Source: CAVSJJ01 sp963771015 (GTDB lineage: Bacteria; Actinomycetota; Actinomycetes; Actinomycetales; Dermatophilaceae). From it: DNA of 64,000 nucleotides. Below the pieces are notes generated by a model. That model did no database searches. It was not told the origin of the DNA and was given only the letters and a program-made list of their open reading frames with translations. The position numbers and the translations under genes are program-made. This document shows, piece by piece, positions 20,058 to 28,823 of the stretch (the stretch's first letter is position 1; each line of letters starts with the position of its first letter). Location: positions 62,001 to 126,000 of the forward strand of contig CAVYRN010000008.1 of NCBI GenBank assembly GCA_963771015.1, read 5' to 3'.

Positions 20058-20447
20058 TCAGGAGAGCTGCCCGCGGTAGCTTTCCGGGTCCATCAGACCG
20101 TCGAGGTCGCCGGCGGTGGAAGGTCGCATCTCGAACATCCAGCCGTCGCCGTAGGGGTCCGCGTTGACGAGCTCGGGGGCACTGTCGAGCGAGAGGTTGA
20201 CAGCCGTCACCTCGCCGCTGAGGGGGGCGTAGACGTCGCTGACCGACTTCGTCGACTCGACCTCACCGCATGCATCACCCGCCGCGACGACGTCACCGAC
20301 GGCGGGGAGCGAGACGTAGACGACGTCGCCGAGGGCAGCCTGGGCGTATGCCGTGATGCCTACTCGGACGGTGTCGCCCCCGCTCGCGCGAACCCACTCG
20401 TGCTCGCCGGTGTAACGCAGGTCCTCGGGGTACTCAAGCTCGCTCAT
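20058..20447 (-). CDS. gcvH: Glycine cleavage system H protein
   Basis: A 129-residue lipoyl carrier. The lipoylation site is Lys67 in VESTKSVSDVYAP, with the flanking GDVVYVSLPAVGD and DGWMFEM motifs of the family. It shuttles the aminomethyl group between GcvP and GcvT. ATG at 20447 follows the DUF881 stop by 8 bp, so it appears to be the last gene of the pgsA2-DUF881-sbp-DUF881-gcvH unit. It lies 2.8 kb from gcvP, with the regulators between. Confidence 0.96.
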   Translation of the reverse strand: MSELEYPEDLRYTGEHEWVRASGGDTVRVGITAYAQAALGDVVYVSLPAVGDVVAAGDACGEVESTKSVSDVYAPLSGEVTAVNLSLDSAPELVNADPYGDGWMFEMRPSTAGDLDGLMDPESYRGQLS

Positions 20448-20455
20448 CGTGCTCC

Positions 20456-21310
20456 TCAGGGGCTAGAGGTGGGTGTCGGTGTCGGCACGGGCTGAGCGTA
20501 CTCAGGCGGTGAAAGCGTGTGCAACGCGCTCACCGTCACCTGGTTCTGCGGCGTGACGACCGTATCGCCACCGAGGCTGCGGACCGACTCGCTCACCCCG
20601 CCCGGAATGTCCATCGCGGAGGCGAGGGTCTGGCTGTCGCCGATGGCGATGAAGACGTACGGAGCCTGGATCGGGCGCCCGGACACTTCGATTCCGGTGT
20701 CGCCGTCGGTGAAGTAGGTGCTGGCGACGACCCGGATGTCGTTGACCTGCACCGCCTCGGCTCCCGCGTCCCGAAGCTCCTGAAGGGTGTCGAGAAGGAC
20801 CGGCGCGGTGATCTTGTTGTCCGCGTCGTGGATGGTGAGGTTGATGCCGGGTCCCACCGCGGGGACGGTCCCGGTGAGGATGCCGAGCCGGACCAGCCGG
20901 TCCTTGGCGGCCGCGAGGGCCTCCTCCCGGCTCGTCGCACCGGACTGCAGACGGTCGCGGGATGCCTGAAGAGTGCTGATCTCCTGCTCGAGCCGCGCGC
21001 CGTCCTGGTTGACGGTGTCGAGGATCCGGACGAGGTCGTCCTCGCGGAGCGTGTCCAGGCCCTGGGCCTGGGTCTGGTGGACCTGAGCGGCGATGGCGAA
21101 TCCGAGCAGCAGCGCCAGCACGGTGATGAGCAGGTTGGCGAGCGTGGCCCGCGGGCGGCCGAAGAGCGCGAGCCGATGCCACGCGGCCCGCCCCTCGGCG
21201 GCCGGAAGCGCGCGCCTCCCGGCGCCGTCGGGGACAGGGGCACCCGCCACGTGCTGGCCGCGGTGCCGGTTCTGGGACCCCTTCTGGGACCCCGGAGTGT
21301 GCTCGCTCAT
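20456..21310 (-). CDS. DUF881 family membrane-anchored protein
   Basis: A 284-residue protein with one transmembrane helix (about 57-77), then an extracellular coiled coil (about 85-130) and the DUF881 domain. VGPGINLTIHDAD, LQELRDAGAEAVQVNDIRVVAST and APYVFIAIGD are typical. The tail is Pro/Thr-rich. The family role is unknown but it is always near Sbp and a CDP-alcohol phosphatidyltransferase in actinobacteria (Rv1825). The ATG at 21310 overlaps the sbp stop codon (ATGA). Confidence 0.88.
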   Translation of the reverse strand: MSEHTPGSQKGSQNRHRGQHVAGAPVPDGAGRRALPAAEGRAAWHRLALFGRPRATLANLLITVLALLLGFAIAAQVHQTQAQGLDTLREDDLVRILDTVNQDGARLEQEISTLQASRDRLQSGATSREEALAAAKDRLVRLGILTGTVPAVGPGINLTIHDADNKITAPVLLDTLQELRDAGAEAVQVNDIRVVASTYFTDGDTGIEVSGRPIQAPYVFIAIGDSQTLASAMDIPGGVSESVRSLGGDTVVTPQNQVTVSALHTLSPPEYAQPVPTPTPTSSP

Positions 21311-21639
21311 GCGCGGAAGAGGTGCCGGCGGATGGAGGCGACGTTGGAGAAGATCCGCACGCCGAGGACGACAACCACCCCGGTCGAGAGCTGGTTGCCC
21401 ACCCCGAGCTTGTCTCCGAGGAAGACGATGAACGCCGCGACCACGACGTTGGAGAGGAACGAGACGACGAAGACCTTGTCGCTGAAGATCCCGTCGAGGA
21501 CGGCACGCACGGCGCCGAAGACGGCGTCGAGGGCGGCGATGATGGCAATCGGCAGGTACGGCTGTAGCCACACCGGAACCTCCGGGTGGATGAACAAGCC
21601 GACGAGAATGCCGGCCACGAGGCCAAGCGCGGGGATCAC
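21307..21639 (-). CDS. sbp: Small basic membrane protein Sbp (DUF1290)
   Basis: A 110-residue protein with three hydrophobic helices. IHPEVPVWLQPYLPIAI, AALDAVFGAVRA and FVVSFLSNVVVAAFIVFLGD, LGVGNQLSTGVVVVLGVRIF match the DUF1290/Sbp family (Rv1824). The GTG at 21639 overlaps the upstream DUF881 stop (GTGA) and aligns with the homologue start; longer in-frame starts run back through the upstream gene. Function unknown; thought to act at the membrane with the flanking DUF881 proteins. Confidence 0.88.
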   Translation of the reverse strand: MIPALGLVAGILVGLFIHPEVPVWLQPYLPIAIIAALDAVFGAVRAVLDGIFSDKVFVVSFLSNVVVAAFIVFLGDKLGVGNQLSTGVVVVLGVRIFSNVASIRRHLFRA

Positions 21640-22538
21640 GGCGAGCCTCCGGTGCTCGGTGAGGGAGACGGGCTGGACCCAGTATCCATCGGCCGGGCCT
21701 CCCGGGTGATCAGGGTGGTCGCCGCTGGGACGGTGACCGACCCACGGGGGCTGGTGTCGACCTGGATGCCGTACGAGGACTTCAGGGTCGACAGGTAGGC
21801 CCCGCCGGGTCCGTTGGTGAAGTCGCGCGGCAGCCTGGCCGGGTCGCCGATGGAGGTGATGACGTACGGCGGGTTGAGCGGGCGGAAGTCCACGAGGATC
21901 GCCTCGCCGGCGAACCGGATCGCGGACAGCGAGGTCAGCCGCAGCCCGTTGACCGAGATGGCCTCGGCCCCGGCCTCCCACAGACTGTTGACGACGATCT
22001 GCAGGTCGCGCGCGAGGACGGTGTTCGAGGACGGCCCCGTATCGGTCCGGGGGTCGACTCCTCCCCCGCCGCTCCCCGCCGACGGAGCGTTGTCGAGGGT
22101 GACGACGAAACCGGGCCCGGTGACCGCCACCGATCCGGCGACCATCGACTGGGTCGCCAGCTGCGACTGGAGCACCCTGTCGGTGTTGCCCAGGGCCTCC
22201 GCCTCGATCCGCGCCAGGTCAGCCTGGAGCTTGGCGATCTGCGCGGACTGCTTGTCCACGCTGGCACGCCGGTCGGTGATCTGCGAGATGAGCGCCGCGC
22301 GGGCCTTGGCCTTCGTCGTGTCCTGGGCGCGCAGGCTGCTTGCGCCGACGCCGACGAGAAGCCCGAGGAGGATGGAGGCCAGCATCATCACCGGGGTGCC
22401 GAGCCGCCCCGCCCGCGGCAGGCCGACCGCCGCACGGGCCTCCGCGGCCGCGGCATACCCGGGGTCGAGCGGGCGCCGGAGCATCGTCGTGATGAGGGTC
22501 ATCGACTCGTCGGGGCGGCGCTCGGTGTCGGTGGCCAT
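21636..22538 (-). CDS. DUF881 family membrane-anchored protein
   Basis: A 300-residue DUF881 protein, paralogue of the one 0.3 kb downstream. It has a cytoplasmic N-terminus, one transmembrane helix (about 48-68), a coiled coil (about 75-115) and the DUF881 core GPGFVVTLDNAP, ARDLQIVVNSLWEAGAEAISVNGLRL and PYVITSIGDPARL. The C-terminus is Ser/Pro-rich. ATG at 22538 overlaps the stop of the phosphatidyltransferase gene. M. tuberculosis Rv1823 has the same place. Function unknown. Confidence 0.88.
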   Translation of the reverse strand: MATDTERRPDESMTLITTMLRRPLDPGYAAAAEARAAVGLPRAGRLGTPVMMLASILLGLLVGVGASSLRAQDTTKAKARAALISQITDRRASVDKQSAQIAKLQADLARIEAEALGNTDRVLQSQLATQSMVAGSVAVTGPGFVVTLDNAPSAGSGGGGVDPRTDTGPSSNTVLARDLQIVVNSLWEAGAEAISVNGLRLTSLSAIRFAGEAILVDFRPLNPPYVITSIGDPARLPRDFTNGPGGAYLSTLKSSYGIQVDTSPRGSVTVPAATTLITREARPMDTGSSPSPSPSTGGSP

Positions 22539-23128
22539 CACGCCACCCGCGCCCGGGACGCGACGATGTCGCGCAGCTGCACGGCATAGAAGACGGCGGC
22601 CACCCAGTACAGGACGGTTCCCCACCACGCGAACCCCCAGCCGATCGGCAGGGCGATGTCCCGCGTCGTGCCGCCGACCTCGGCGAGAAGCAGGATAGGG
22701 AACGCGTAGAGGAGGTTGAAGGTCGCGGCCTTGCCGATGTAGTGGACCGGCAGCCCGGTATGGCCGTGGGCCTTGGCCACGAGCACGACGACGGCCATGA
22801 ACGCCTCGCGGGAGAACAGCACCACGACGAGCCACCAGGGGATGACGTCGCGCCAGGCCAGTCCGAGCAGGGTGCTGGCGATGTAGAGCCGGTCCGCGAT
22901 CGGGTCGAGCAGCTCCCCGACCCGGGAGACGAGCCCGTAGTGCCGGGCGATCTTGCCGTCGAGGTAGTCGGTGATGCCGGATGCGACGAGGATGACGATC
23001 GCCAGGGCGGTCCGGCCGCCGAGGACGGCCCACAGGAAGACCGGCACGCCGACCAGCCGGAGCACCGAGAGCGCGTTGGGGACCGTCAGGACGCGGTCGA
23101 CGACCGGCCCCTGGTCCCCTGTGCTCAT
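22538..23128 (-). CDS. CDP-alcohol phosphatidyltransferase (PgsA2-like)
   Basis: A 196-residue membrane enzyme with the CDP-alcohol phosphotransferase signature: Asp-Gly-x2-Ala-Arg-x8-Gly-x3-Asp-x3-Asp is read in DGKIARHYG then GELLDPIADR. About five membrane helices follow. It transfers a phosphatidyl group from CDP-diacylglycerol to an alcohol such as glycerol 3-phosphate. Position matches Rv1822 (pgsA2), so phosphatidylglycerophosphate or cardiolipin synthesis is likely, but the acceptor is not proven. First gene of the unit that runs to gcvH. Confidence 0.88.
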   Translation of the reverse strand: MSTGDQGPVVDRVLTVPNALSVLRLVGVPVFLWAVLGGRTALAIVILVASGITDYLDGKIARHYGLVSRVGELLDPIADRLYIASTLLGLAWRDVIPWWLVVVLFSREAFMAVVVLVAKAHGHTGLPVHYIGKAATFNLLYAFPILLLAEVGGTTRDIALPIGWGFAWWGTVLYWVAAVFYAVQLRDIVASRARVA

Positions 23129-23165
23129 GCGGTCACCCTATGCGGTTAGCCCTACAGTTCCGAGC

Positions 23166-24311
23166 ATGGACGCTCCCATCCTCGGATCGACCCTCGCCCA
23201 GCTCCGCGCAACCCGGACCAGCGTCAAATGGCGGGTCTTCGGCGACGACGTCCTGCCCGCCTGGGTGGCCGAGATGGACGCCAGACCCTGTGCCGCGGTG
23301 GTCGACGCCGTGACGGCCGCGATGGCGAGGGGCGACACCGGATACGCGTGGGCCCCGCCGTACGTCGCCGCCGTCCAACGGTATGCCGCTGACACCTGGG
23401 GGTGGGACGTCGACCCAGACGCGACGAGCCTCACCGCCGACGTCATGATCGGGGCGTCCGAGCTCCTCCGGCTGCTCACCGACGACGGCGGCAGCGTGGT
23501 CGTCTCGCCCCCGGTCTACGACGCCTTCTTCGGGTTCATCGAGGCCATCGGGCGACGGGTCGTCGAGGCCCCGCTCACCGAGGAGGGGCGGCTCTCCCCC
23601 GCCTCCCTCGCCGAGGCCTTCGCGGAGTCGCGACGTCGGGGGCGGCGAGCGGCATACCTGCTGTGCAACCCACAGAACCCCACCGGCGCCGTCCACACCC
23701 GTGGCGAGCTGGCCACGCTCGCCGCCCTGGCCGAGGAGTTCGGCGTGCGGGTCGTCGCCGACGAGGTCCACGCCCCCCTCGTGTACGCCGAGGCGCGCTT
23801 CACCCCGTACCTCACCGTCCCGGGAGCCGAGCGCGGGTTCAGCGTGGTGTCCCCGTCGAAGGGATGGAACCTCGCGGGCCTGAAGTCCGGGCTCGCTGTG
23901 GCCGGCCCCCATGCCGTCGACGACCTGCGCCGGATGGCCGAGATCCATCGGCACGGGGCGAGCCACATCGCCGTCCAGGCCCACTCCGCGGCCTTGGACG
24001 ACGGCCGGGAGTGGCTGGCCGCCCTGATGACCGAGCTGGACGCCAACCGGCGGCTGCTCGGCTCGCTGCTCGACGAGCACCTGCCGGGCGTGGGGTACCG
24101 CATCCCGGAGGCCACCTACCTCGCCTGGCTCGACTGTCGCGACCTCGGCCTCGGCGACGACCCGGCCACGGCGTTCCGCACGCTGGGTGGCGTGGCCCTG
24201 TCCCCCGGCCCGCGGTTCGGTACCCCAGGGGCGGGTTTCGCGCGGCTCAACTTCGCCACGTCACCGGCGGTTCTCACGGAGGTGGTCACCCGGATGGCCT
24301 CGGCGCTGTGA
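23166..24311 (+). CDS. PLP-dependent aminotransferase / C-S lyase (MalY/PatB family)
   Basis: A 381-residue fold-type I PLP enzyme. The start LPAWVAEMDARPCAAVVDAV, the loop LLCNPQNPTGAVHT, VADEVHAPLVY and the PLP lysine in SPSKGWNLAGLKSG are the marks of the PatB/MalY cystathionine beta-lyase group. It is likely to cleave cystathionine or related thioethers, though aminotransferase annotation is common. The ATG at 23166 lies 37 bp from the divergent pgsA2-like gene. A GC-rich hairpin follows the stop by 9 bp. Confidence 0.88.
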   Translation: MDAPILGSTLAQLRATRTSVKWRVFGDDVLPAWVAEMDARPCAAVVDAVTAAMARGDTGYAWAPPYVAAVQRYAADTWGWDVDPDATSLTADVMIGASELLRLLTDDGGSVVVSPPVYDAFFGFIEAIGRRVVEAPLTEEGRLSPASLAEAFAESRRRGRRAAYLLCNPQNPTGAVHTRGELATLAALAEEFGVRVVADEVHAPLVYAEARFTPYLTVPGAERGFSVVSPSKGWNLAGLKSGLAVAGPHAVDDLRRMAEIHRHGASHIAVQAHSAALDDGREWLAALMTELDANRRLLGSLLDEHLPGVGYRIPEATYLAWLDCRDLGLGDDPATAFRTLGGVALSPGPRFGTPGAGFARLNFATSPAVLTEVVTRMASAL

Positions 24312-24320
24312 GGCGACGAC

Positions 24321-24349
24321 CCGGGCCGGCACGACGAAGGCCGGCCCGG
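24321..24349 (+). terminator. GC-rich hairpin terminator after the PatB-like gene
   Basis: Perfect 10-bp arms CCGGGCCGGC and GCCGGCCCGG with a 9-nt loop start 9 bp after the stop codon. There is no T tract, as is common for actinobacterial terminators. Confidence 0.6.
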
Positions 24350-24372
24350 CGACATGCCGGCCGGCCCATCGA

Positions 24373-24485
24373 GTCGGGCTGACAGGAGCCACCGGCCTCA
24401 CGGCGTTCGGCCGTCTCCCAGCATCCCGTCCCCCGACGCAGATGAGGGTCCGCCCCGGCTGGCGCCGGTCGGACCCTCATCTGCG

Positions 24486-24499
<14 letters not shown>
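24373..24499. repeat. 15-bp direct repeat of the tRNA-Pro 3' end
   Basis: GTCGGGCTGACAGGA occurs at 24373-24387 and again at 24485-24499, where it is the last part of the tRNA gene (T-stem 3' strand and acceptor 3' strand). The 112-bp separation is too short for a mobile element, so it may be an attachment-site scar or a partial tRNA duplication. Confidence 0.6.
24432..24490 (-). terminator. 21-bp perfect inverted repeat overlapping the tRNA-Pro 3' end
   Basis: Arms at 24432-24452 and 24470-24490 are perfectly complementary over 21 bp, with a 17-nt loop. The promoter-proximal arm includes the last five bases of the tRNA (24486-24490). In the transcript it would form a very stable hairpin directly at the tRNA 3' end, suited to termination or 3' processing. 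No T tract follows. Confidence 0.6.
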
Positions 24500-24559
<60 letters not shown>

Positions 24560-24587
24560 TGGCTGCTCCCTCGCGAGAGCGAACGAA

Positions 24588-24593
24588 ACCTTA
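24588..24593 (-). promoter_or_regulatory. Candidate -10 element of tRNA-Pro
   Basis: TAAGGT on the minus strand, within GATAAGGT, lies 29 bp before the tRNA 5' end and fits TAnnnT. The same GATAAGGT is found at the parA promoter. No matching -35 was found. Confidence 0.35.
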
Positions 24594-24661
24594 TCGCACC
24601 GCTGCTGACCGGGCCGAATCGCCCGTGACCCGCACGGCAGGTGGCCGGCCGGGCGCCCGGG

Positions 24662-26134
24662 TCAGCGGCGCCCGCGCTTCTCCCGTACCCGGACCGAGAT
24701 CTCGATCGGGGTCCCGAGGAAGCCGAACTCCTCGCGGAGCCGCCGCTCGATGAACCGGCGGTACCCGGCCTCGATGAACCCCGACGTGAACAGGACGAAG
24801 CGCGGCGGACGGGTCCCCGCCTGGGTCCCGAAGAGGATCCGCGGCTGCTTGCCGCCGCGCACGGGGTGGGGGTGAGCCGCGACGACCGCGCCGAGGAAGG
24901 CGTTGAGCCGGCCGGTCGGCACCCGGTAGTCCCAAGACTCCAGGGCGGTCTCGAGGGCGGGGACGAGTCGGTCGACGTGTCGCCCGGTCCGGGCCGAGAT
25001 GTTCGCCCGGGGCGCCCACGGGATCTGGACGAGGTCCCGCTCGATCTCGCGCTCGAGGAAGTGGCGGCGCTCCTCGTCGGTGAGGTCCCACTTGTTGTAG
25101 GCGATCACGAGGGCACGGCCGGCGTCGATGACCTGCTGGATGACCCGGATGTCCTGCTCGGTGATCGGGTCGTGGGCGTCGACGAGGACGACGGCCACCT
25201 CGGCCTTCTCGAGCGCGGTCTGGGTCCGCAGGGAGGCGTAGAAGTCCGCGCCCCGGGTCTGGTGGACCCGACGGCGGATGCCGGCGGTGTCGACGAAGCG
25301 CCACGTCTTCCCGCCCAGCTCGACGAGCTCGTCCACGGGGTCGCGGGTCGTCCCGGCCACCTCGTCGACGACGACCCGCTCGGCGCCGGCGAGCTTGTTG
25401 AGCAGGCTTGACTTGCCGACGTTGGGGCGGCCGACGAGGGCCACCCGTCGCGGGCCCCCGGGCAGGTAGGCTCCGGCGACCGCGGAGCTGTCCGGCAGGG
25501 CGTCGAGCAGCGCGTCGAGGGCGTCCCCACTCCCGCGGCCGTGCAGGGCCGAGACCGGCCAGGGTTGACCGAGACCGAGGTTCCACAGCGCGGCGGCATC
25601 GGCTTCGACCCGGTGGTCGTCCACCTTGTTGGCCACGAGGACGACCGGCTTGCCGGACCGCCGCAGCAGGCGGACGACCGCCTCGTCGTCGTCGGTCGCG
25701 CCGACGACCGCGTCGACGACGAGCATGACCGCGTCGGCCAGCTCCACCGCGATCTCGGCCTGCTCGGCGACGCGGAGGTGGATGCCCGTGGCGTCCACCG
25801 CCCAGCCACCGGTGTCGATGAGGGTGAAGCGCCGTCCGGTCCACTCGGCCTCGTACGCCACCCGGTCGCGGGTGACTCCGGGAACGTCCTCGACGACGGC
25901 CTCCCGACGGCCGAGGATGCGGTTGACGAGCGTCGACTTGCCGACGTTGGGCCGCCCGATGACCGCGACGACCGGCGGGGCAGGCTGCCCGGCCGCGGAG
26001 CCGGTAGCGTCGTCGCCCCGGCTGAGCAGCGCGCGGTCCTCCTCGCTCAGCTCGAACTCGTCGAGCCCGGCGCGCAGCGCCGCGGCGACGGTGGCGTCGT
26101 CGGGGGCTTCCGGGGAGGCTGGGGTGTCGGTCAC
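24662..26134 (-). CDS. der: GTPase Der (EngA), ribosome assembly
   Basis: A 490-residue protein with two tandem GTPase domains. Each has its own GRPNVGKS P-loop, DTGGW/DTAG switch II region and NKxD motif (ANKVDD and YNKWDL). The C-terminal KH-like domain ends in ISVRVREKRGRR. Der is needed for 50S subunit maturation. An acidic N-terminal extension of about 55 residues precedes the first P-loop, as in other actinobacteria. The start is uncertain: GTG 26134 is used here; ATG 26173 would add 13 residues. Neither has a strong Shine-Dalgarno. Confidence 0.95.
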   Translation of the reverse strand: MTDTPASPEAPDDATVAAALRAGLDEFELSEEDRALLSRGDDATGSAAGQPAPPVVAVIGRPNVGKSTLVNRILGRREAVVEDVPGVTRDRVAYEAEWTGRRFTLIDTGGWAVDATGIHLRVAEQAEIAVELADAVMLVVDAVVGATDDDEAVVRLLRRSGKPVVLVANKVDDHRVEADAAALWNLGLGQPWPVSALHGRGSGDALDALLDALPDSSAVAGAYLPGGPRRVALVGRPNVGKSSLLNKLAGAERVVVDEVAGTTRDPVDELVELGGKTWRFVDTAGIRRRVHQTRGADFYASLRTQTALEKAEVAVVLVDAHDPITEQDIRVIQQVIDAGRALVIAYNKWDLTDEERRHFLEREIERDLVQIPWAPRANISARTGRHVDRLVPALETALESWDYRVPTGRLNAFLGAVVAAHPHPVRGGKQPRILFGTQAGTRPPRFVLFTSGFIEAGYRRFIERRLREEFGFLGTPIEISVRVREKRGRR

Positions 26135-26231
26135 CGCACCATTGTCCCCGACGCGCGGGGCTGTCCCGTCCATCGCGGATCGGCCCGGGTCCTCCGACCG
26201 TCGGCGGGGCGCCGACGGGGCGGCCGGGAGG

Positions 26232-26921
26232 TCAGGTCGCCGCGGCGGCCCGGACGACCTCGAGGACGGCCTCGACACTCTCCTCGAACGTCAGGTCCGA
26301 GGTGTCGACGGTGACGACACCGTCGGCGGCCGTGGTGAACTGCGAGACGGTCGAGTCGTCGCGGTCGCGGCGCACCACCTGGTCGCGCGTCGCCGCGACG
26401 GCCTCGGCGTCGGCGGTGCCATGCACCTCGGTGGACCGGCGCCGCAGCCGGGCCTCCTCGCTGGCCGTGAGGAGGACCCGCACCCGCGCATCGGGGGCGA
26501 CGACCGTGGTGATGTCCCGGCCCTCGGCGACCACTCCCCCGGTCCGGGCGGCGATGTCGTCGATGAGGGCCCGCTGCCGTCGGCGCAGCTCCGCCCGGAC
26601 CTCGAGGTTCGTCGCCACGACCGACACCTGGGTCGACACCCGCGTGGTCCTGATGTCCGCATCGACGTTCACGGCGCCGACGGTGACGTGGGGGTCCGCT
26701 GGGTCGGTGCCCATCTCGAGAGGCAGGTCGACTGCGGCTCGGGCCACCGCGGCCTCGTCGGTCAGCACCACGCCCTCCTGAAGACACCACCAGGTGAGGG
26801 CTCGGTACATCGCGCCGGTGTCGAGGTAGCCGACGCCGAGCCGCGTCGCGACGGCCCTGGACACGCTGGACTTGCCCGAGCCCGACGGGCCGTCGATGGC
26901 GATGGTGAGCGGCGTCGGCAC
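26232..26921 (-). CDS. cmk: (d)CMP kinase
   Basis: A 229-residue cytidylate kinase. The P-loop is IAIDGPSGSGKSSVSRAVA, then YLDTGAMYRALTW, the CMP-binding insert, VVAEGRDITTVVAPDA and the lid RSTEVHG. It phosphorylates CMP and dCMP with ATP. Gene order cmk-der follows the tyrA-rluB-scpBA group as in many actinobacteria. It is 40 bp after the tyrA stop. Confidence 0.95.
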   Translation of the reverse strand: MPTPLTIAIDGPSGSGKSSVSRAVATRLGVGYLDTGAMYRALTWWCLQEGVVLTDEAAVARAAVDLPLEMGTDPADPHVTVGAVNVDADIRTTRVSTQVSVVATNLEVRAELRRRQRALIDDIAARTGGVVAEGRDITTVVAPDARVRVLLTASEEARLRRRSTEVHGTADAEAVAATRDQVVRRDRDDSTVSQFTTAADGVVTVDTSDLTFEESVEAVLEVVRAAAAT

Positions 26922-26961
26922 GATCTGGGTTCTCCTGGTCGGTCGGTGGGTCGGTCGTGGG

Positions 26962-28071
26962 TCAGCCGTGCAGCCGCCAGCCGCGCTGTTCCAGCGCGGT
27001 GGCCAGGGTCGGGGCGAAGGCGGGCAGTACGTCGATCTCGGCCAGCCCGAAGGGCTGTCCTAGGCCATGGTCGATCCGGAACTCCTCGATGTTGACGCCC
27101 TCGTCGCCGATGTGCTTGAACAGCCGACCCAGCTGTCCGGGCTCGTCCGGGATGAGGACCCGGACAGTCGTGTATGCCGTGGGCCCCGCCCCGTGCTTGC
27201 CCGGGATCCTGGCGTGACCCGCGTTGCCCGCCGCGATGACGTGGGCCACGGTGACCCGAGCGCCCGGGGCGTCGGTGCCGGGTCCGTCGGTGAACTCGTC
27301 CAGGGCGCCGATCAGGCCGTCGAGCTCGGCGGCGAGCTCGCTGAGCACCGCGCGGACCGCTGGGGCGTTGCCGGTGAGGATCTGGGTCCACAGCTGGGGC
27401 TCGCTGGCGGCGATCCGGGTGACGTCCCGCAGGCCCTGGCCGGCCAGGGCCACCGCGCTGTCCGGAAGCTCGGTGAGCCGGGCCGCCACCAGGCTCGCGG
27501 CGATCTGAGGAACGTGCGACACCACGGCGACCGCCGCGTCGTGGCTCTCCGGCGCGAGCCGGGTGGTCACCGATCCCACTCGGCGAGCCACCTCGTCGAG
27601 CAGCTTCACGGCCTCGGGAGCGGTCTCGTCGGTGGGCGTGAGCACCCAGGCCCGCCCGTCGAAGAGGTCGAACCGGGCCGAGATGGCACCCGAGCGCTCT
27701 CGGCCGGCCATCGGGTGGGACCCGCAGTACCGGGACAGGTCGGCGTCGGCGGCGCGCAGGGCGTCGAGAATGGCTCCCTTGACCGAGGCGACGTCGGTGA
27801 CCGCCGCGTCCGGCCACCGGCGCAGCGCGGACAGCACCGCGTCCGCGACGACATCCGGGGGCGTGGCGACGACAACGAGGTCCGGCGCGACGGCGTCCTC
27901 CGGCCCGGGAAGGGTCCCCGCGCCGAGGTCACGGGCGAGCGCCACCGCCGTCGGCGAGAGGTCCTCGAGCGTCACGGCCACGTCCCGGCGGCTCAGAGCG
28001 ATGCCGAGGCTGGTCCCGATGAGCCCGGTGCCGACGATGTGCACCCGACGCAGCAGCCGGGCCCCGGTCAC
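26962..28071 (-). CDS. tyrA: Prephenate dehydrogenase with ACT domain
   Basis: A 369-residue enzyme for tyrosine synthesis. The NAD site is VHIVGTGLIGTSLGIAL (about 10-26), the catalytic region has SHPMAGRERSGA and PESHDAAVAVVSHVPQ, and the C-terminal ACT domain (about 285-350) is TTVRVLIPDEPGQLGRLF. The ACT domain suggests feedback control by tyrosine. The GTG at 28071 overlaps the rluB stop (GTGA); the longer in-frame start would lie inside rluB. Confidence 0.93.
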   Translation of the reverse strand: MTGARLLRRVHIVGTGLIGTSLGIALSRRDVAVTLEDLSPTAVALARDLGAGTLPGPEDAVAPDLVVVATPPDVVADAVLSALRRWPDAAVTDVASVKGAILDALRAADADLSRYCGSHPMAGRERSGAISARFDLFDGRAWVLTPTDETAPEAVKLLDEVARRVGSVTTRLAPESHDAAVAVVSHVPQIAASLVAARLTELPDSAVALAGQGLRDVTRIAASEPQLWTQILTGNAPAVRAVLSELAAELDGLIGALDEFTDGPGTDAPGARVTVAHVIAAGNAGHARIPGKHGAGPTAYTTVRVLIPDEPGQLGRLFKHIGDEGVNIEEFRIDHGLGQPFGLAEIDVLPAFAPTLATALEQRGWRLHG

Positions 28072-28823
28072 AGCCCCGCCTCGGCGTACAGGGCACCCAC
28101 CTCGTCCCTCGTCAGGACGCGCCACCGGCCGGGCTTGGTGCTGCCCAGCATGATGGGGCCGACCTGGGTGCGGACCAGCGAGAGCACGGGATGCCCCACC
28201 TCGGCCAGCAGCCGGCGGACGATGTGCTTGCGGCCCTCATGGAGGACGACCTCGACGAGAGCCTTCCCGGGACGGGAGTCGACGATCTTGAACGAGTCGA
28301 CCTTCACCGGTCCGTCCTCGAGCTCGACGCCCTCACGCAGGCGACGGCCGAGGTTGCGTGGAACCGGCCCCGGCACCTCGGCGAGGTAGGTCTTGGCGAC
28401 GCCGTAGCGCGGGTGCTGAAGTCGGTGGGCCAACGCCCCGTCGTTCGTCAGCAGGAGCAGCCCCTCGGTGTCGGCGTCGAGTCGGCCGACGTGGAACAGT
28501 CGCTCCTTTCGCCCATGGAGGAAGTCGCCGACGTCGGTACGACCGAGGTCGTCGCTCATCGACGTGACGACGCCCAGGGGCTTGTTGAAGGCGAGGTAGA
28601 CGCGCGACTCGTCGAGCTGGACCCGCACGCCGTCGACGTGCACGGTCCGGGTGGGCTCGATCCGCACGCCGAGCTCGGTGACGATCTGCCCGTCGACCTC
28701 GACCCGGCCCTCGGTGATGAGCCGCTCGCACACCCGTCTGGAGCCCACCCCTGCGCTGGCCAGGAGCTTCTGCAGGCGGACACCCTCGGGGTCGTGCACG
28801 TCGCCCTCCCGTCGCCCGCTCAT
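28068..28823 (-). CDS. rluB: 23S rRNA pseudouridine synthase RluB family
   Basis: A 251-residue RsuA/RluB-type enzyme. An S4 RNA-binding domain (about 16-65, LQKLLASAGVGSRRVCERLI) precedes the catalytic domain, where the essential Asp sits in GRLDADTEGLLLLTNDG. It modifies uridine in the 23S rRNA peptidyl-transferase region in relatives. The ATG at 28823 overlaps the scpB stop (ATGA), so translation is coupled to the condensin genes. Confidence 0.92.
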   Translation of the reverse strand: MSGRREGDVHDPEGVRLQKLLASAGVGSRRVCERLITEGRVEVDGQIVTELGVRIEPTRTVHVDGVRVQLDESRVYLAFNKPLGVVTSMSDDLGRTDVGDFLHGRKERLFHVGRLDADTEGLLLLTNDGALAHRLQHPRYGVAKTYLAEVPGPVPRNLGRRLREGVELEDGPVKVDSFKIVDSRPGKALVEVVLHEGRKHIVRRLLAEVGHPVLSLVRTQVGPIMLGSTKPGRWRVLTRDEVGALYAEAGL